DNA from: Oscillospiraceae bacterium
Lineage (GTDB): Bacteria; Bacillota; Clostridia; Oscillospirales; Ruminococcaceae
Assembly: GCA_019416775.1 (NCBI GenBank)
Contig: DXWR01000017.1
Span: 1-6,918 of the forward strand
DNA: 6,918 nt
Direction: 5' to 3'
Below the pieces are notes generated by a model that was given only the letters and a program-made list of their open reading frames with translations, ran no database searches and was not told where the DNA came from. Shown in pieces: positions 1 to 5,954 of this stretch. The translations under genes were made by a program, and so were the position numbers. Numbering within the stretch: the first letter of the stretch is position 1; every line of letters starts with the position of its first letter.

Positions 1-1204
1 GATAGATGCCGGACAGCTCTTCCCCGGTAAAGGACGCAGTCTGCTGCTTGATGTCCGGCAGCAGGGCGGCGGTTTGAGCCAAACTGTTCAGTTCCCGGGG
101 ACTGGCGGTGCCGTAAAGCACCCGGGTCAGCAGCCGCTCCAGGTCATACACCCGGTCCAGCAGCCCCCGCAGTTCCTCCAAGGCAATTTGGTTGCCCAGC
201 AGTTCCCCAATGGCGTTCTGCCGCCGGGTGATGGCAGCCACCCCCATCAAGGGCTGTTCCAAGGCCTTGCGCAAAAACCGCTTGCCCATGCCGGTTTTGG
301 TTTTATCCAACACCCAAAGCAGACTTCCCCGCTTTTCCCCAGCCCGCATGGTCTGGGTGATTTCCAGATTCCGCCGGGCGGTGAGGTCGATGTTCATGTA
401 TTCATCCTGCCCATACAGGGTGACCCGGCTGAGCCGCTTGGCCCCGTCTTTCTGAGTGCCCTTGACGTACTGCACCAGCCCCGCCAAAGTTTGTTCCAGC
501 AGGGATCCTTCCGGGATTCCCAGCTCATCGCTGGACTCCACCCCAAACTGGCTGCAAATCAAGGGTCCCGGCTGTTCCAGCAGGCAGCCTTCCTTCTCCA
601 GCGAAGAGGCCACGCAGCCCAGCCGGTCCCGGACATAGCTGGAAAGGGCGGGATTCTGCTCCAGATTTTGAGAATAAAGCAGCTCCGAAGGTGTGAACTT
701 GGCCAATTCGCTGATGGCTTCCGCAGCAGGGTCCGAGCAGTTTCGGGACGACGCCATAATCTCCCCGGTGGACACGTCGGCAAAGCAGACTGCCAGCTCC
801 CCTTTGCCCAGCATCAGGGCAGCCAGGTAGTTGTTTTTGGATTCTTCCAGCAGGTCCTCTTCAATCACCGTGCCGGGAGTAATGAGCCGGATCACGTCCC
901 GCTTCACCAGCCCTTTGGCGGTGGCCGGGTCCTCCATCTGCTCGCAGATGGCCACCTTATAGCCTTTGTCAATGAGCCGGCGGATGTAGGTGTTGGCGCT
1001 GTGGTAGGGTACCCCGCACATGGGAGCCCGCTGAGGCAGGCCGCATTCCTTGCCGGTGAGGGTCAATTCCAGTTCCTTGGACACCAGTTTGGCGTCCTCA
1101 AAAAACATTTCGTAAAAGTCCCCCAGGCGGAAAAACAGGATGTGATCCTTATGTTGTTCTTTGATTTTCATATATTGCTGCATCATCGGGGACAGCTTAG
1201 ACAT
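1..1204 (-). CDS. mutS: DNA mismatch repair protein MutS, N-terminal part (runs off left edge)
   Basis: MutS recognises mismatched and looped-out bases in newly replicated DNA and recruits MutL to start repair in the cytoplasm. I translated this by hand from the ATG at 1204; the frame stays open to base 1, giving 401 codons of a protein usually about 850-900 residues long. The start MSKLSPMMQQYMKIKEQH is typical of the family. Residues 28-34, GDFYEMF, hold the F-x-E mismatch-reading motif (Phe30, Glu32). Domain I continues through KECGLPQRAPMCGVPYH and GYKVAICEQMEDP to about residue 115, followed by the connector domain (FADVSTGE) and the start of the core/lever domain (near NLEITQTMRAGEKRGSLLWVLDKTKTGMGKR). 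The clamp and the C-terminal ATPase lie outside the window. GGAGAGGAG sits about 8 bases upstream of the ATG and supports this start. No frameshift is seen. In Clostridia mutL often follows mutS, but that side is not visible. The identification is very secure. Confidence 0.97.
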   Translation of the reverse strand, partial: MSKLSPMMQQYMKIKEQHKDHILFFRLGDFYEMFFEDAKLVSKELELTLTGKECGLPQRAPMCGVPYHSANTYIRRLIDKGYKVAICEQMEDPATAKGLVKRDVIRLITPGTVIEEDLLEESKNNYLAALMLGKGELAVCFADVSTGEIMASSRNCSDPAAEAISELAKFTPSELLYSQNLEQNPALSSYVRDRLGCVASSLEKEGCLLEQPGPLICSQFGVESSDELGIPEGSLLEQTLAGLVQYVKGTQKDGAKRLSRVTLYGQDEYMNIDLTARRNLEITQTMRAGEKRGSLLWVLDKTKTGMGKRFLRKALEQPLMGVAAITRRQNAIGELLGNQIALEELRGLLDRVYDLERLLTRVLYGTASPRELNSLAQTAALLPDIKQQTASFTGEELSGIY

Positions 1205-1248
1205 AGTATGGCTCCTCTCCGCCCGAGGCGAAAACATTGAATTAGTTT

Positions 1249-1277
1249 AGTATAGCATTTTTTGCCGAATTTGGCAA
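1249..1277 (-). promoter_or_regulatory. Predicted sigma-A promoter of mutS
   Basis: On the minus strand, TTGCCA (-35, 1272-1277) and TATACT (-10, 1249-1254) are separated by exactly 17 bases. The expected transcript start near 1242 leaves a leader of about 38 bases before the mutS ATG at 1204, with the ribosome binding site inside it. The -35 box lies in a small inverted repeat, TTGCC-N6-GGCAA (1262-1277), which could be an operator or chance. The call is by eye from consensus match and position. Confidence 0.7.
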
Positions 1278-1464
1278 GCAAGCCTGACCAGGAAAACGTC
1301 TTTTACAATACATTTTCTGCCGCATTTCCCAAACCATTTGTATTTCATGATTCCTTTCCAAACACCCGGCGGTTCAGCCTTTCCTGTTGGGGGAGCGTGA
1401 ATCGTTTTCTTTTTAAGGATGGCGGACTCCCCCATAGGCCGGCCAGGCAAAGGGGCGCAGTTGG

Positions 1465-1493
1465 TTGCGGAATCGGGGAAAATATGGTATGCT
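1465..1493 (+). promoter_or_regulatory. Predicted extended -10 promoter of the pyruvyl transferase gene
   Basis: TTGCGG (1465-1470) and TATGCT (1488-1493) are spaced by 17 bases, and a TG dinucleotide one base before the -10 makes it an extended -10 element. The predicted transcript start, near 1500, falls just before the ribosome binding site AAGGGGGAAG. This favours translation from the ATG at 1520 over the in-frame ATG at 1484. An inverted repeat CGCA-N6-TGCG (1456-1469) overlaps the -35 box. Confidence 0.6.
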
Positions 1494-1519
1494 TAACAAA
1501 AAACAAGGGGGAAGAATTG

Positions 1520-2638
1520 ATGCGGCACGTGCTGTTATACGGCCAGTTTCACGACAATTTTGGGGTGGATTTTACAGCCGTCCTCCTCTGCCGCCGGTAT
1601 CCGAAAGTAACGTTTCACCTGCTGGCAGAAAAAGAATCCCAAACAGCATTTTCTGCCCTGCCCAATGTGGTAATTCACACGCCGGAAGATCCCCTGGTGC
1701 AGCAGAAAAATCAGTGGATGGAAAAGTACCGCCGCACCTCCAACGGATTTTTGTTGTGGATGGCGTCCCAGTGCTACGCCACCATACAAATCGGCGCAGC
1801 GGTTTTTGTGCAGCGGCAGCAAGACTTTTCCCAAGACTATCAGTTGGACGCCGACCTTTGCCGGCACAGCAAACGGTTGTACGTGATCGGAGCGCATTTC
1901 GGCCCCTATTCCCAGGGGGACTATTACCGGCGCTACCATGCCCTATTTGCCCGATACCGGGGAATCTGTTTCCGGGATTCATCCTCCTTTGACAAATTCC
2001 AGGATCTGCCCCGGGTGCGGTGGGCGCCGGATCCGGCATTTACCTATTCCCCTGTCCAAACCTTGACGCCGGCCCAAAAGCAGATCATCGTTTCGGTATG
2101 CGGGAAAGAGCACCTTGGAGAAACCTTCATCACCCGCCAAGACCAAGAGGACTTTGAAGCCAATCTGATCCAGGTATGCAGCCGGTTGATGGAGGAAGGA
2201 TACCGGATTGTTTTGCTCTCCCTCTCCCCCAAGGAGGGAGACGAGGCTATGGCAGAACGAATCTGCGCCGCCATAAGGCCGGAGTGCGCATCCCAGGTGG
2301 AGCGTCTTTCCTACCAAGGGTCCTTAGAACCCATTTTGGACGTCTTCGCCAAAGCAGAACGGGTCATCGCCGCCCAATTCCACAGTGCTGTACTGGGGTG
2401 GCTGTTTGGCAAACCGGTGCTTCCCATTGTCCGGGATTTGAAATGCGCCCAGCTGTTTCAGGACGACCAACCGGAATTCTGCACCTTGGAAGAATGGTGC
2501 GGCGCGGATCCGCAAGAGCTCTGCCAAAAGCTGCAAAAGCAGCCTCCCTTGGACTGCCGGGAACTTCCACAAAAAGCAGAAGCGCAGTTTTACTTCACCG
2601 ACCGGGCGCTAAACAGCCGGTTGGGATTGTTTGGATAA
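1520..2638 (+). CDS. Polysaccharide pyruvyl transferase family protein
   Basis: The product has 372 residues and resembles the CsaB/WcaK-type polysaccharide pyruvyl transferase family, GT-B-like enzymes that use phosphoenolpyruvate to place a pyruvyl ketal on a surface sugar. I chose the ATG at 1520: GGGGGAAG lies about 7 bases upstream, and MRHVLLYGQFHDNFGVDFTAVLL matches the usual first strand and loop. Other family-like segments are YVIGAHFGPY (121-130), ICFRDSSSFDKFQDLP (149-164), APDPAFTY (169-176), IIVSVCGKEH (189-198), a second Rossmann-like strand YRIVLLSLSP (228-237), and AAQFHSAVLGWLFGKPVLPI (284-303). There is no signal peptide or membrane segment, so it should be cytoplasmic. The motif that normally reads R-F-H or R-L-H is Q-F-H here (Gln286, His288). 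The gene is a single-gene unit with its own promoter and terminator and no glycosyltransferases beside it. The family call is confident; the acceptor is unknown and true pyruvyl transfer is not proven. Confidence 0.85.
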   Translation: MRHVLLYGQFHDNFGVDFTAVLLCRRYPKVTFHLLAEKESQTAFSALPNVVIHTPEDPLVQQKNQWMEKYRRTSNGFLLWMASQCYATIQIGAAVFVQRQQDFSQDYQLDADLCRHSKRLYVIGAHFGPYSQGDYYRRYHALFARYRGICFRDSSSFDKFQDLPRVRWAPDPAFTYSPVQTLTPAQKQIIVSVCGKEHLGETFITRQDQEDFEANLIQVCSRLMEEGYRIVLLSLSPKEGDEAMAERICAAIRPECASQVERLSYQGSLEPILDVFAKAERVIAAQFHSAVLGWLFGKPVLPIVRDLKCAQLFQDDQPEFCTLEEWCGADPQELCQKLQKQPPLDCRELPQKAEAQFYFTDRALNSRLGLFG

Positions 2639-2643
2639 AAACA

Positions 2644-2678
2644 CGCCTGAGCGAGATCAATTCGTTCAGGCGGTTTTT
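2644..2678 (+). terminator. Intrinsic terminator after the pyruvyl transferase gene, possibly shared with the convergent ABC operon
   Basis: An 11-bp stem (CGCCTGAGCGA at 2644-2654 with TCGTTCAGGCG at 2662-2672) closes a 7-base loop and is followed by TTTTT at 2674-2678. The one non-Watson-Crick pair, G2651 with T2665, is a G-U wobble in the plus-strand RNA but an A-C mismatch in the minus-strand RNA, so the hairpin is best suited to rightward transcripts. A minus-strand T-run (TGTTTTTATCC, from A-rich bases 2633-2643) lets it also serve the ABC operon, which ends at 2686. Confidence 0.85.
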
Positions 2679-2685
2679 GCGTCAT

Positions 2686-3489
2686 TTAGTTGTCGTGATT
2701 GAGCAGCATCCGGTCGTTGTCCAATTCCCGGTTGCAGCGCTGGCGGTACAGGTCCAGCAGGCCGGGGACATCCAGGCTGTCCCGTTCCGGGCCGGAAAGA
2801 TCCAGCACGATCTGCCCCTGCTCCATCATAATGGTGCGGTTGCCCATGCTCAGGGCGGAAGCGATGTTGTGGGTGATCATCATGGTGGTGATGGAGTGTT
2901 TGGCCACTACGTCCCGGGTAATGTCCAGCACCTTTTCCGCCGTCACCGGGTCCAAAGCGGCGGTATGTTCATCCAACAGCAGCAGCCGGGGGGTTACCAG
3001 GGTGCACATCATCAACGCCACCGCCTGACGCTGGCCGCCGGAAAGCTGGCCCATCTTGGTCTTCATGCGGTCCTCAATGCCCATATTCAGCTGGGCCAGA
3101 GTTTCCCGGAACAGCTGGGCGTCCTGCTTGGAAAGCGCCCAGGAGAGCATTCCCTTCACCGATTTGGAATAAGCCAAGGCCATGTTTTCCTGAATGGTGA
3201 GATCCGGGGCGGTGCCCAGCATGGGGTCCTGAAACATCCGGGAAATCTGCTTGGCTCTACGGTGTTCCTTGACGAAGGTAATGTCTTGACCGTCCAGCAC
3301 AATGCTGCCGCTATCGCAGAGGAAAGAACCGGCAATGGCGTTAAACAACGTGGACTTCCCCGCCCCGTTGGAACCGATGACGGTGACGAAATCCCCGTCG
3401 TTGAGGGTGAGGTTGATGCCCCGCAAGGCGTGATGGGCGTTGGGAGTGCCTTTTAAAAAGGTTTTATGGAGATCGGTAATGTTAAGCAC
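2686..3489 (-). CDS. ABC transporter ATP-binding protein (COG1101 type)
   Basis: This is the cytoplasmic ATPase that powers the importer encoded just upstream. With a GTG start at 3489 it has 267 residues and begins MLNITDLHKTFLKG, the normal start for such subunits; GGGAGG lies 9 bases upstream. A longer frame reaches 3567, but that part overlaps the permease and looks non-native. All motifs are intact: Walker A GSNGAGKST (39-47), Q-loop Gln87 (MFQDP), signature LSGGQ (149-153), Walker B LLLLDEH (169-175) with Asp173 and catalytic Glu174, D-loop AALD (177-180) and switch His207. DEHTAALDP is characteristic of the ATPases paired with COG2984 binding proteins. The start overlaps the permease stop by 8 bases (GTGCTTAA), which suggests translational coupling. 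The family is certain; the transported substrate is not. Confidence 0.95.
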   Translation of the reverse strand: MLNITDLHKTFLKGTPNAHHALRGINLTLNDGDFVTVIGSNGAGKSTLFNAIAGSFLCDSGSIVLDGQDITFVKEHRRAKQISRMFQDPMLGTAPDLTIQENMALAYSKSVKGMLSWALSKQDAQLFRETLAQLNMGIEDRMKTKMGQLSGGQRQAVALMMCTLVTPRLLLLDEHTAALDPVTAEKVLDITRDVVAKHSITTMMITHNIASALSMGNRTIMMEQGQIVLDLSGPERDSLDVPGLLDLYRQRCNRELDNDRMLLNHDN

Positions 3490-4381
3490 GGCGGCCGGCC
3501 TCCCTTCGAGTCTTCCAGTTGGAAAAGCGGGTTTTAAAGGCGGGCACAGCCAGAGTGATGGCCACAATCACAGCGCTGATCAGTTTCAGGGCATTGGCGT
3601 CGAACAAATCCAGCTGCAACGCCAAGGCAATGATAATCCGGTACACCACCGAACCCACTACGGCGCTGATCAGGCAGAGTAAAATGCTGCGCCGTCCAAA
3701 GAACACTTCCCCGATGATCACCGACGCCAGACCGATGACGATCATGCCGGAACCGGAGTTGATGTCCGCATAGCCCTGGCACTGAGCCAACACACCGCCG
3801 GACAGGGCCACTAAGCCGTTGGCCAAAGCCAGCGCCACCATTTTGGTGAAGTTGGGGTTGATGCTGCTGGCGCGGACCATGGCCTCATTGTTGCCGGTAG
3901 CACGGATGCACAACCCCAGGCTGGTTTTAAAAAACAGTGCCAGCAGTCCCACACAGAGCAGCACAATGATCCCCACCGTAAGATAACGGGCGCCGTCTTT
4001 GGTGAGGGCGCTCTCCAAAAAGGTGAAGAACTTATTGCTGTTGATCAGGGAGATATTGGGGCTGCCCATCACGGTGATGTTGATGGTATATAGCCCGCTC
4101 ATGGTCAAGATCCCCGCCAAAATGGGATGGATTCCCCACCGGGTTTGGAGCAGGCCGGTGACGCAGCCCGCCACCGCTCCGGCCAACAGGGCCATCAGCA
4201 GTCCCAAAAAGGGATGTCCGGCGGCAGAAAACACGGCGCTCACCGCCAAACCAAAGGTAAAGCTGCCGTCTACCGTCAGGTCCGGGATATTCAGGATCCG
4301 GAAAGTGATGTACACTCCCAAAGCCAGCATAGCATATTCCAATCCCAGCAAGCCGGAGTCAAGAAGAAAGTTCAAATTCAT
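3482..4381 (-). CDS. ABC transporter permease (BPD_transp_2 family, COG4120 type)
   Basis: This 299-residue integral membrane protein should form the translocation pore, probably as a homodimer since the operon has only one permease. It belongs to the branched-chain amino acid/sugar permease superfamily. By eye there are about eight or nine hydrophobic segments, at roughly 10-30, 42-57, 58-78, 86-105, 132-151, 180-200, 212-228, 232-254 and 266-283. The N-terminal segment with PDLTVDGSF (33-41) is typical of permeases in uncharacterised and TrpY-like systems. The loop GLCIRATGNNEAMVRASSIN (156-175) fits the site that docks on the ATPase. The C-terminus is basic (KTRREAGRRA) and therefore likely cytoplasmic. 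ATG 4381 is preceded by AAAGGTG about 8 bases upstream. The binding protein gene lies 98 bases upstream and the ATPase overlaps downstream. Confidence 0.94.
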   Translation of the reverse strand: MNLNFLLDSGLLGLEYAMLALGVYITFRILNIPDLTVDGSFTFGLAVSAVFSAAGHPFLGLLMALLAGAVAGCVTGLLQTRWGIHPILAGILTMSGLYTINITVMGSPNISLINSNKFFTFLESALTKDGARYLTVGIIVLLCVGLLALFFKTSLGLCIRATGNNEAMVRASSINPNFTKMVALALANGLVALSGGVLAQCQGYADINSGSGMIVIGLASVIIGEVFFGRRSILLCLISAVVGSVVYRIIIALALQLDLFDANALKLISAVIVAITLAVPAFKTRFSNWKTRREAGRRA

Positions 4382-4434
4382 GGGTCACACACCTTTGCGC
4401 AAAATGCGTTGTGGATTTTAGAAAAAAGCAGGAA

Positions 4435-4460
4435 AAAGGAAAGCGTCACAGCCTTCCTTT
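4435..4460 (-). promoter_or_regulatory. Intercistronic hairpin between binding protein and permease genes
   Basis: In the minus-strand RNA, AAAGGAAGGC (4460-4451) pairs with GCTTTCCTTT (4444-4435) around a 6-base loop TGTGAC, giving a 10-bp stem. One pair is a G-U wobble in this RNA but would be an A-C mismatch in the opposite RNA, so the structure is suited to the operon transcript. T-rich sequence follows (TTCC, then a TTTTTT run at about 4422-4427). It lies 20 bases past the binding protein stop. A likely role is a leaky terminator or 3'-end stabiliser that gives more binding protein than permease. Role inferred; the structure is read directly. Confidence 0.6.
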
Positions 4461-4479
4461 CTCCATTCATTGCATTGGA

Positions 4480-5463
4480 TTATGCCGCAGTATCGGTAGT
4501 AATGATGCTCCAGCCTTGATCTTCCGGCAAAGTGATTCCCAAGGCGTTGGCCGTATCCTGATTCACCACATACTGGAAGTCGCTCATGTAAATAGCGGGC
4601 ACCTCAGAAACCGGGGTTCCCTTCAAAATCTGATCTGCCATTTTGGCAGACTCCTGGCCCAGCTGGGTGTTGGAGCAGCTTGCACTGGCCAAAGCGCCGG
4701 ACTGCACCATCACCGGGTCGGAACCGTAAACGGCAATGCCGTTGTCGGTGGCCGCTTCCACCACCTGAGCCATGGAGGTCTGGACAGTGGAGTCGATGGG
4801 CACATAGATGGCGTCCACACGGGTAGCCAAGCTTTGGGCGGCCTGCTGCACCTCGGAGGAATTGGTGACAGTGACTTCGTCATAGGTGTAGCCGTTTTCG
4901 GTGAGGTAATCCTTGGCGTTCTGGGCGGTGGACACAGCATTCACTTCCCCGGAGCAGTAGAGAATGCCGATATTTTTGGCATCGGGGGTGAGGGTGTTCA
5001 TCAAGCCGAAGATTTCATCCACCGGAACGATATTAGAGGTACCGGTTGCGTTTTTGTCCGGCGCTTCCATGGTGGTCATGACACCGGCATTCACCGGGTT
5101 GGTCACCGAGATAAACACCACCGGGGCATCCGGCTCCGCATTTACCACGGCCTGGGTCGCGGGGGTGACGATGGGGACAATCAAATCGTAATCCTGGTTG
5201 CTCAGATCGGCGCAGATGGAGTTCAGGGTGGAGGTATCGCCCTGAGCGTTGAGCAGATCAAAGGTCATTTCCTCTTCACTGTAGCCCAGATCCCGCATTT
5301 CCTGAATAAAGGCATCCCGCATTTCGGTAAAGGCGCCGTTATCCACCAGCTGCACAATCGCGACGTTGTAGCCGTCATTTCCGCCGGTGCTCTGGCAGCC
5401 GGTAAAGGCCCCCAAAGCCATGGCAGCACAGCAAATGCCGGCTAAAAGACGTTTCATTTTCAT
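4480..5463 (-). CDS. ABC transporter substrate-binding lipoprotein (COG2984, TrpX-like family)
   Basis: This 327-residue lipoprotein should be anchored to the outer face of the membrane and deliver solute to the permease. The N-terminus MKMKRLLAGICCAAMALGAFTGC is a lipoprotein signal with Cys23 as the lipidated residue; the lipobox F-T-G-C is slightly unusual in having Phe at -3. The mature part begins after a short polar linker with YNVAIVQLVDNGAFTEMRDAF and has the two-lobed periplasmic-binding-protein type I pattern: DYDLIVPIVTPATQAV (91-106), PVVFISVTNPVNAGV (114-128), GTSNIVPVDE (141-150), KNIGILYCSGE (163-173), VDAIYVPIDSTV (216-227) and SGALASASCSNTQLGQ (255-270). The family (ABC_sub_bind, PF04392) includes aromatic amino acid binders such as TrpX, but this copy's ligand cannot be read from sequence. 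ATG 5463 is chosen over the ATG at 5457 because AAGGAG sits about 9 bases upstream of it. First gene of the operon. Confidence 0.94.
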   Translation of the reverse strand: MKMKRLLAGICCAAMALGAFTGCQSTGGNDGYNVAIVQLVDNGAFTEMRDAFIQEMRDLGYSEEEMTFDLLNAQGDTSTLNSICADLSNQDYDLIVPIVTPATQAVVNAEPDAPVVFISVTNPVNAGVMTTMEAPDKNATGTSNIVPVDEIFGLMNTLTPDAKNIGILYCSGEVNAVSTAQNAKDYLTENGYTYDEVTVTNSSEVQQAAQSLATRVDAIYVPIDSTVQTSMAQVVEAATDNGIAVYGSDPVMVQSGALASASCSNTQLGQESAKMADQILKGTPVSEVPAIYMSDFQYVVNQDTANALGITLPEDQGWSIITTDTAA

Positions 5464-5509
5464 AGATTCTCTCTCCTTCCCGCCAGAAGCGGAACAATTT
5501 CACCTTCTT

Positions 5510-5538
5510 ATTTAACCACAAAACAAAGTGGATGTCAA
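5510..5538 (-). promoter_or_regulatory. Predicted sigma-A promoter of the ABC transporter operon
   Basis: On the minus strand a perfect TTGACA (-35, 5533-5538) is followed after 17 bases by TTAAAT (-10, 5510-5515). The predicted transcript start near 5503 leaves a leader of only about 40 bases, too short for a T-box or any known amino acid riboswitch. The spacer contains an inverted repeat, CCAC-N8-GTGG (5516-5531), which could bind a repressor. Confidence 0.75.
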
Positions 5539-5569
5539 ACAAATCCCCGGAAAAAGCGCGAAAAACAGA

Positions 5570-5598
5570 TTGCAAGCGGGGCCTGTTGGTGTTATCAT
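5570..5598 (+). promoter_or_regulatory. Predicted sigma-A promoter of the Dabb-family gene
   Basis: TTGCAA (5570-5575) and TATCAT (5593-5598) are spaced by 17 bases. The expected transcript start near 5605 leaves about 35 bases to the ATG at 5640. The -35 box lies 31 bases from the -35 box of the divergent ABC promoter, close enough for one regulator to affect both. Confidence 0.65.
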
Positions 5599-5639
5599 AA
5601 AGGAAGAAAATCATTTTATTATGTTGGAGGGACACATCC

Positions 5640-5945
5640 ATGGTTCAACATTTTCTCCTCTGGCGGTTTACCGATGAAATCCGTGCCGGGGACACAGCTC
5701 CCTATTTGGAACAGATTGCCGATTCGGTAGCTACCCTCTCCCAAATCCCCCAGGTACTCAGCGCCGGGATCCGGCCCCTGCTCCCCGGCGGGGAATGGGA
5801 TTTCCTTTTCTGTGTCACGGTAGAGGATATTTCCCAGATCCCGGTGTATCAAAGCCACCCGCTTCACCAGGCCCATCAAAAGCGCTGCCAAGACTGGCTG
5901 GTCAAGCGCACTGCCTTTGATGTGCAAATTTCAGAAAACGAGTGA
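5640..5945 (+). CDS. Dabb (stress-responsive alpha/beta-barrel) family protein
   Basis: This is a 101-residue soluble protein. The start MVQHFLLWRFTDEIRAGD matches the first strand of Dabb domains (PF07876), which typically read M-[VI]-x-H-x-[VL]-x-[FW]-x-[FL]; His4 is the conserved histidine of that strand. The middle, SQIPQVLSAGIRPLLPGGEWDFLFCVTVEDISQIPVYQSHPLHQAH, has the usual pattern of strand, DFLF strand, and a helix with Y-x-x-H-P-x-H. The length is normal for a single-domain member, which forms a dimeric ferredoxin-like barrel. GGAGGG at 5626-5631, 8 bases before ATG 5640, supports the start. Characterised plant and fungal members are stress proteins or polyketide/cannabinoid cyclases; bacterial copies mostly lack a known function, so no reaction is proposed. 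It is a single-gene unit with its own promoter and terminator. Confidence 0.85.
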   Translation: MVQHFLLWRFTDEIRAGDTAPYLEQIADSVATLSQIPQVLSAGIRPLLPGGEWDFLFCVTVEDISQIPVYQSHPLHQAHQKRCQDWLVKRTAFDVQISENE

Positions 5946-5954
5946 CAAAAAGCG

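Larger units (their letters stand above)
1205..1519. other. 315-base intergenic region between divergent mutS and the pyruvyl transferase gene
   Basis: This gap carries the mutS ribosome binding site and promoter on its left and a rightward extended -10 promoter on its right. Between them (about 1280-1460) I see no recognisable gene or RNA. The reading frame of the downstream gene stays open back to 1262, but the extension looks random and lies upstream of the predicted transcript start. An 8-bp inverted repeat (TGGGGGAG at 1388-1395, CTCCCCCA at 1427-1434, 31 bases apart) is the only clear structure; no T-run follows it, so it is not an intrinsic terminator. A 33-codon minus-strand ORF (1348-1247) has a weak ribosome binding site and no recognisable similarity. 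Confidence 0.6.

Noticed and set aside
74..1240. 388-codon plus-strand ORF across from mutS
   Set aside because: It is an exact antisense shadow of mutS, with Pro/Gln/His-rich low-complexity content produced by the opposite reading of GC-rich codons, and it has no recognisable domain.
1247..1348. 33-codon minus-strand ORF upstream of mutS with a basic product starting MKYKWFGKCGRKC
   Set aside because: There is AAAGGA only a few bases before the ATG and no promoter, and its 3' end overlaps the mutS -35/-10 region. Nothing is recognisable in it, so it is not supported as a gene.
1262..1519. N-terminal extension of the pyruvyl transferase frame back to an upstream start
   Set aside because: The extension is upstream of the predicted transcript start, lacks protein-like character, and the family's first strand begins at the ATG at 1520 next to a strong ribosome binding site.
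2176..3456. 426-codon plus-strand ORF
   Set aside because: It starts inside the pyruvyl transferase gene in another frame, runs through the terminator and lies antisense to the ABC ATPase. The product looks random.
4411..5445. 344-codon plus-strand ORF rich in Gly and His
   Set aside because: It is antisense to the lipoprotein gene, whose signal peptide, promoter and ribosome binding site are clear. The Gly/His richness comes from the complementary codons.
5464..5639. T-box or amino acid riboswitch ahead of the TrpX-like operon
   Set aside because: The good promoter at 5510-5538 leaves only about 40 bases of leader, and no T-box sequence or long stem structure is visible in the minus-strand region.
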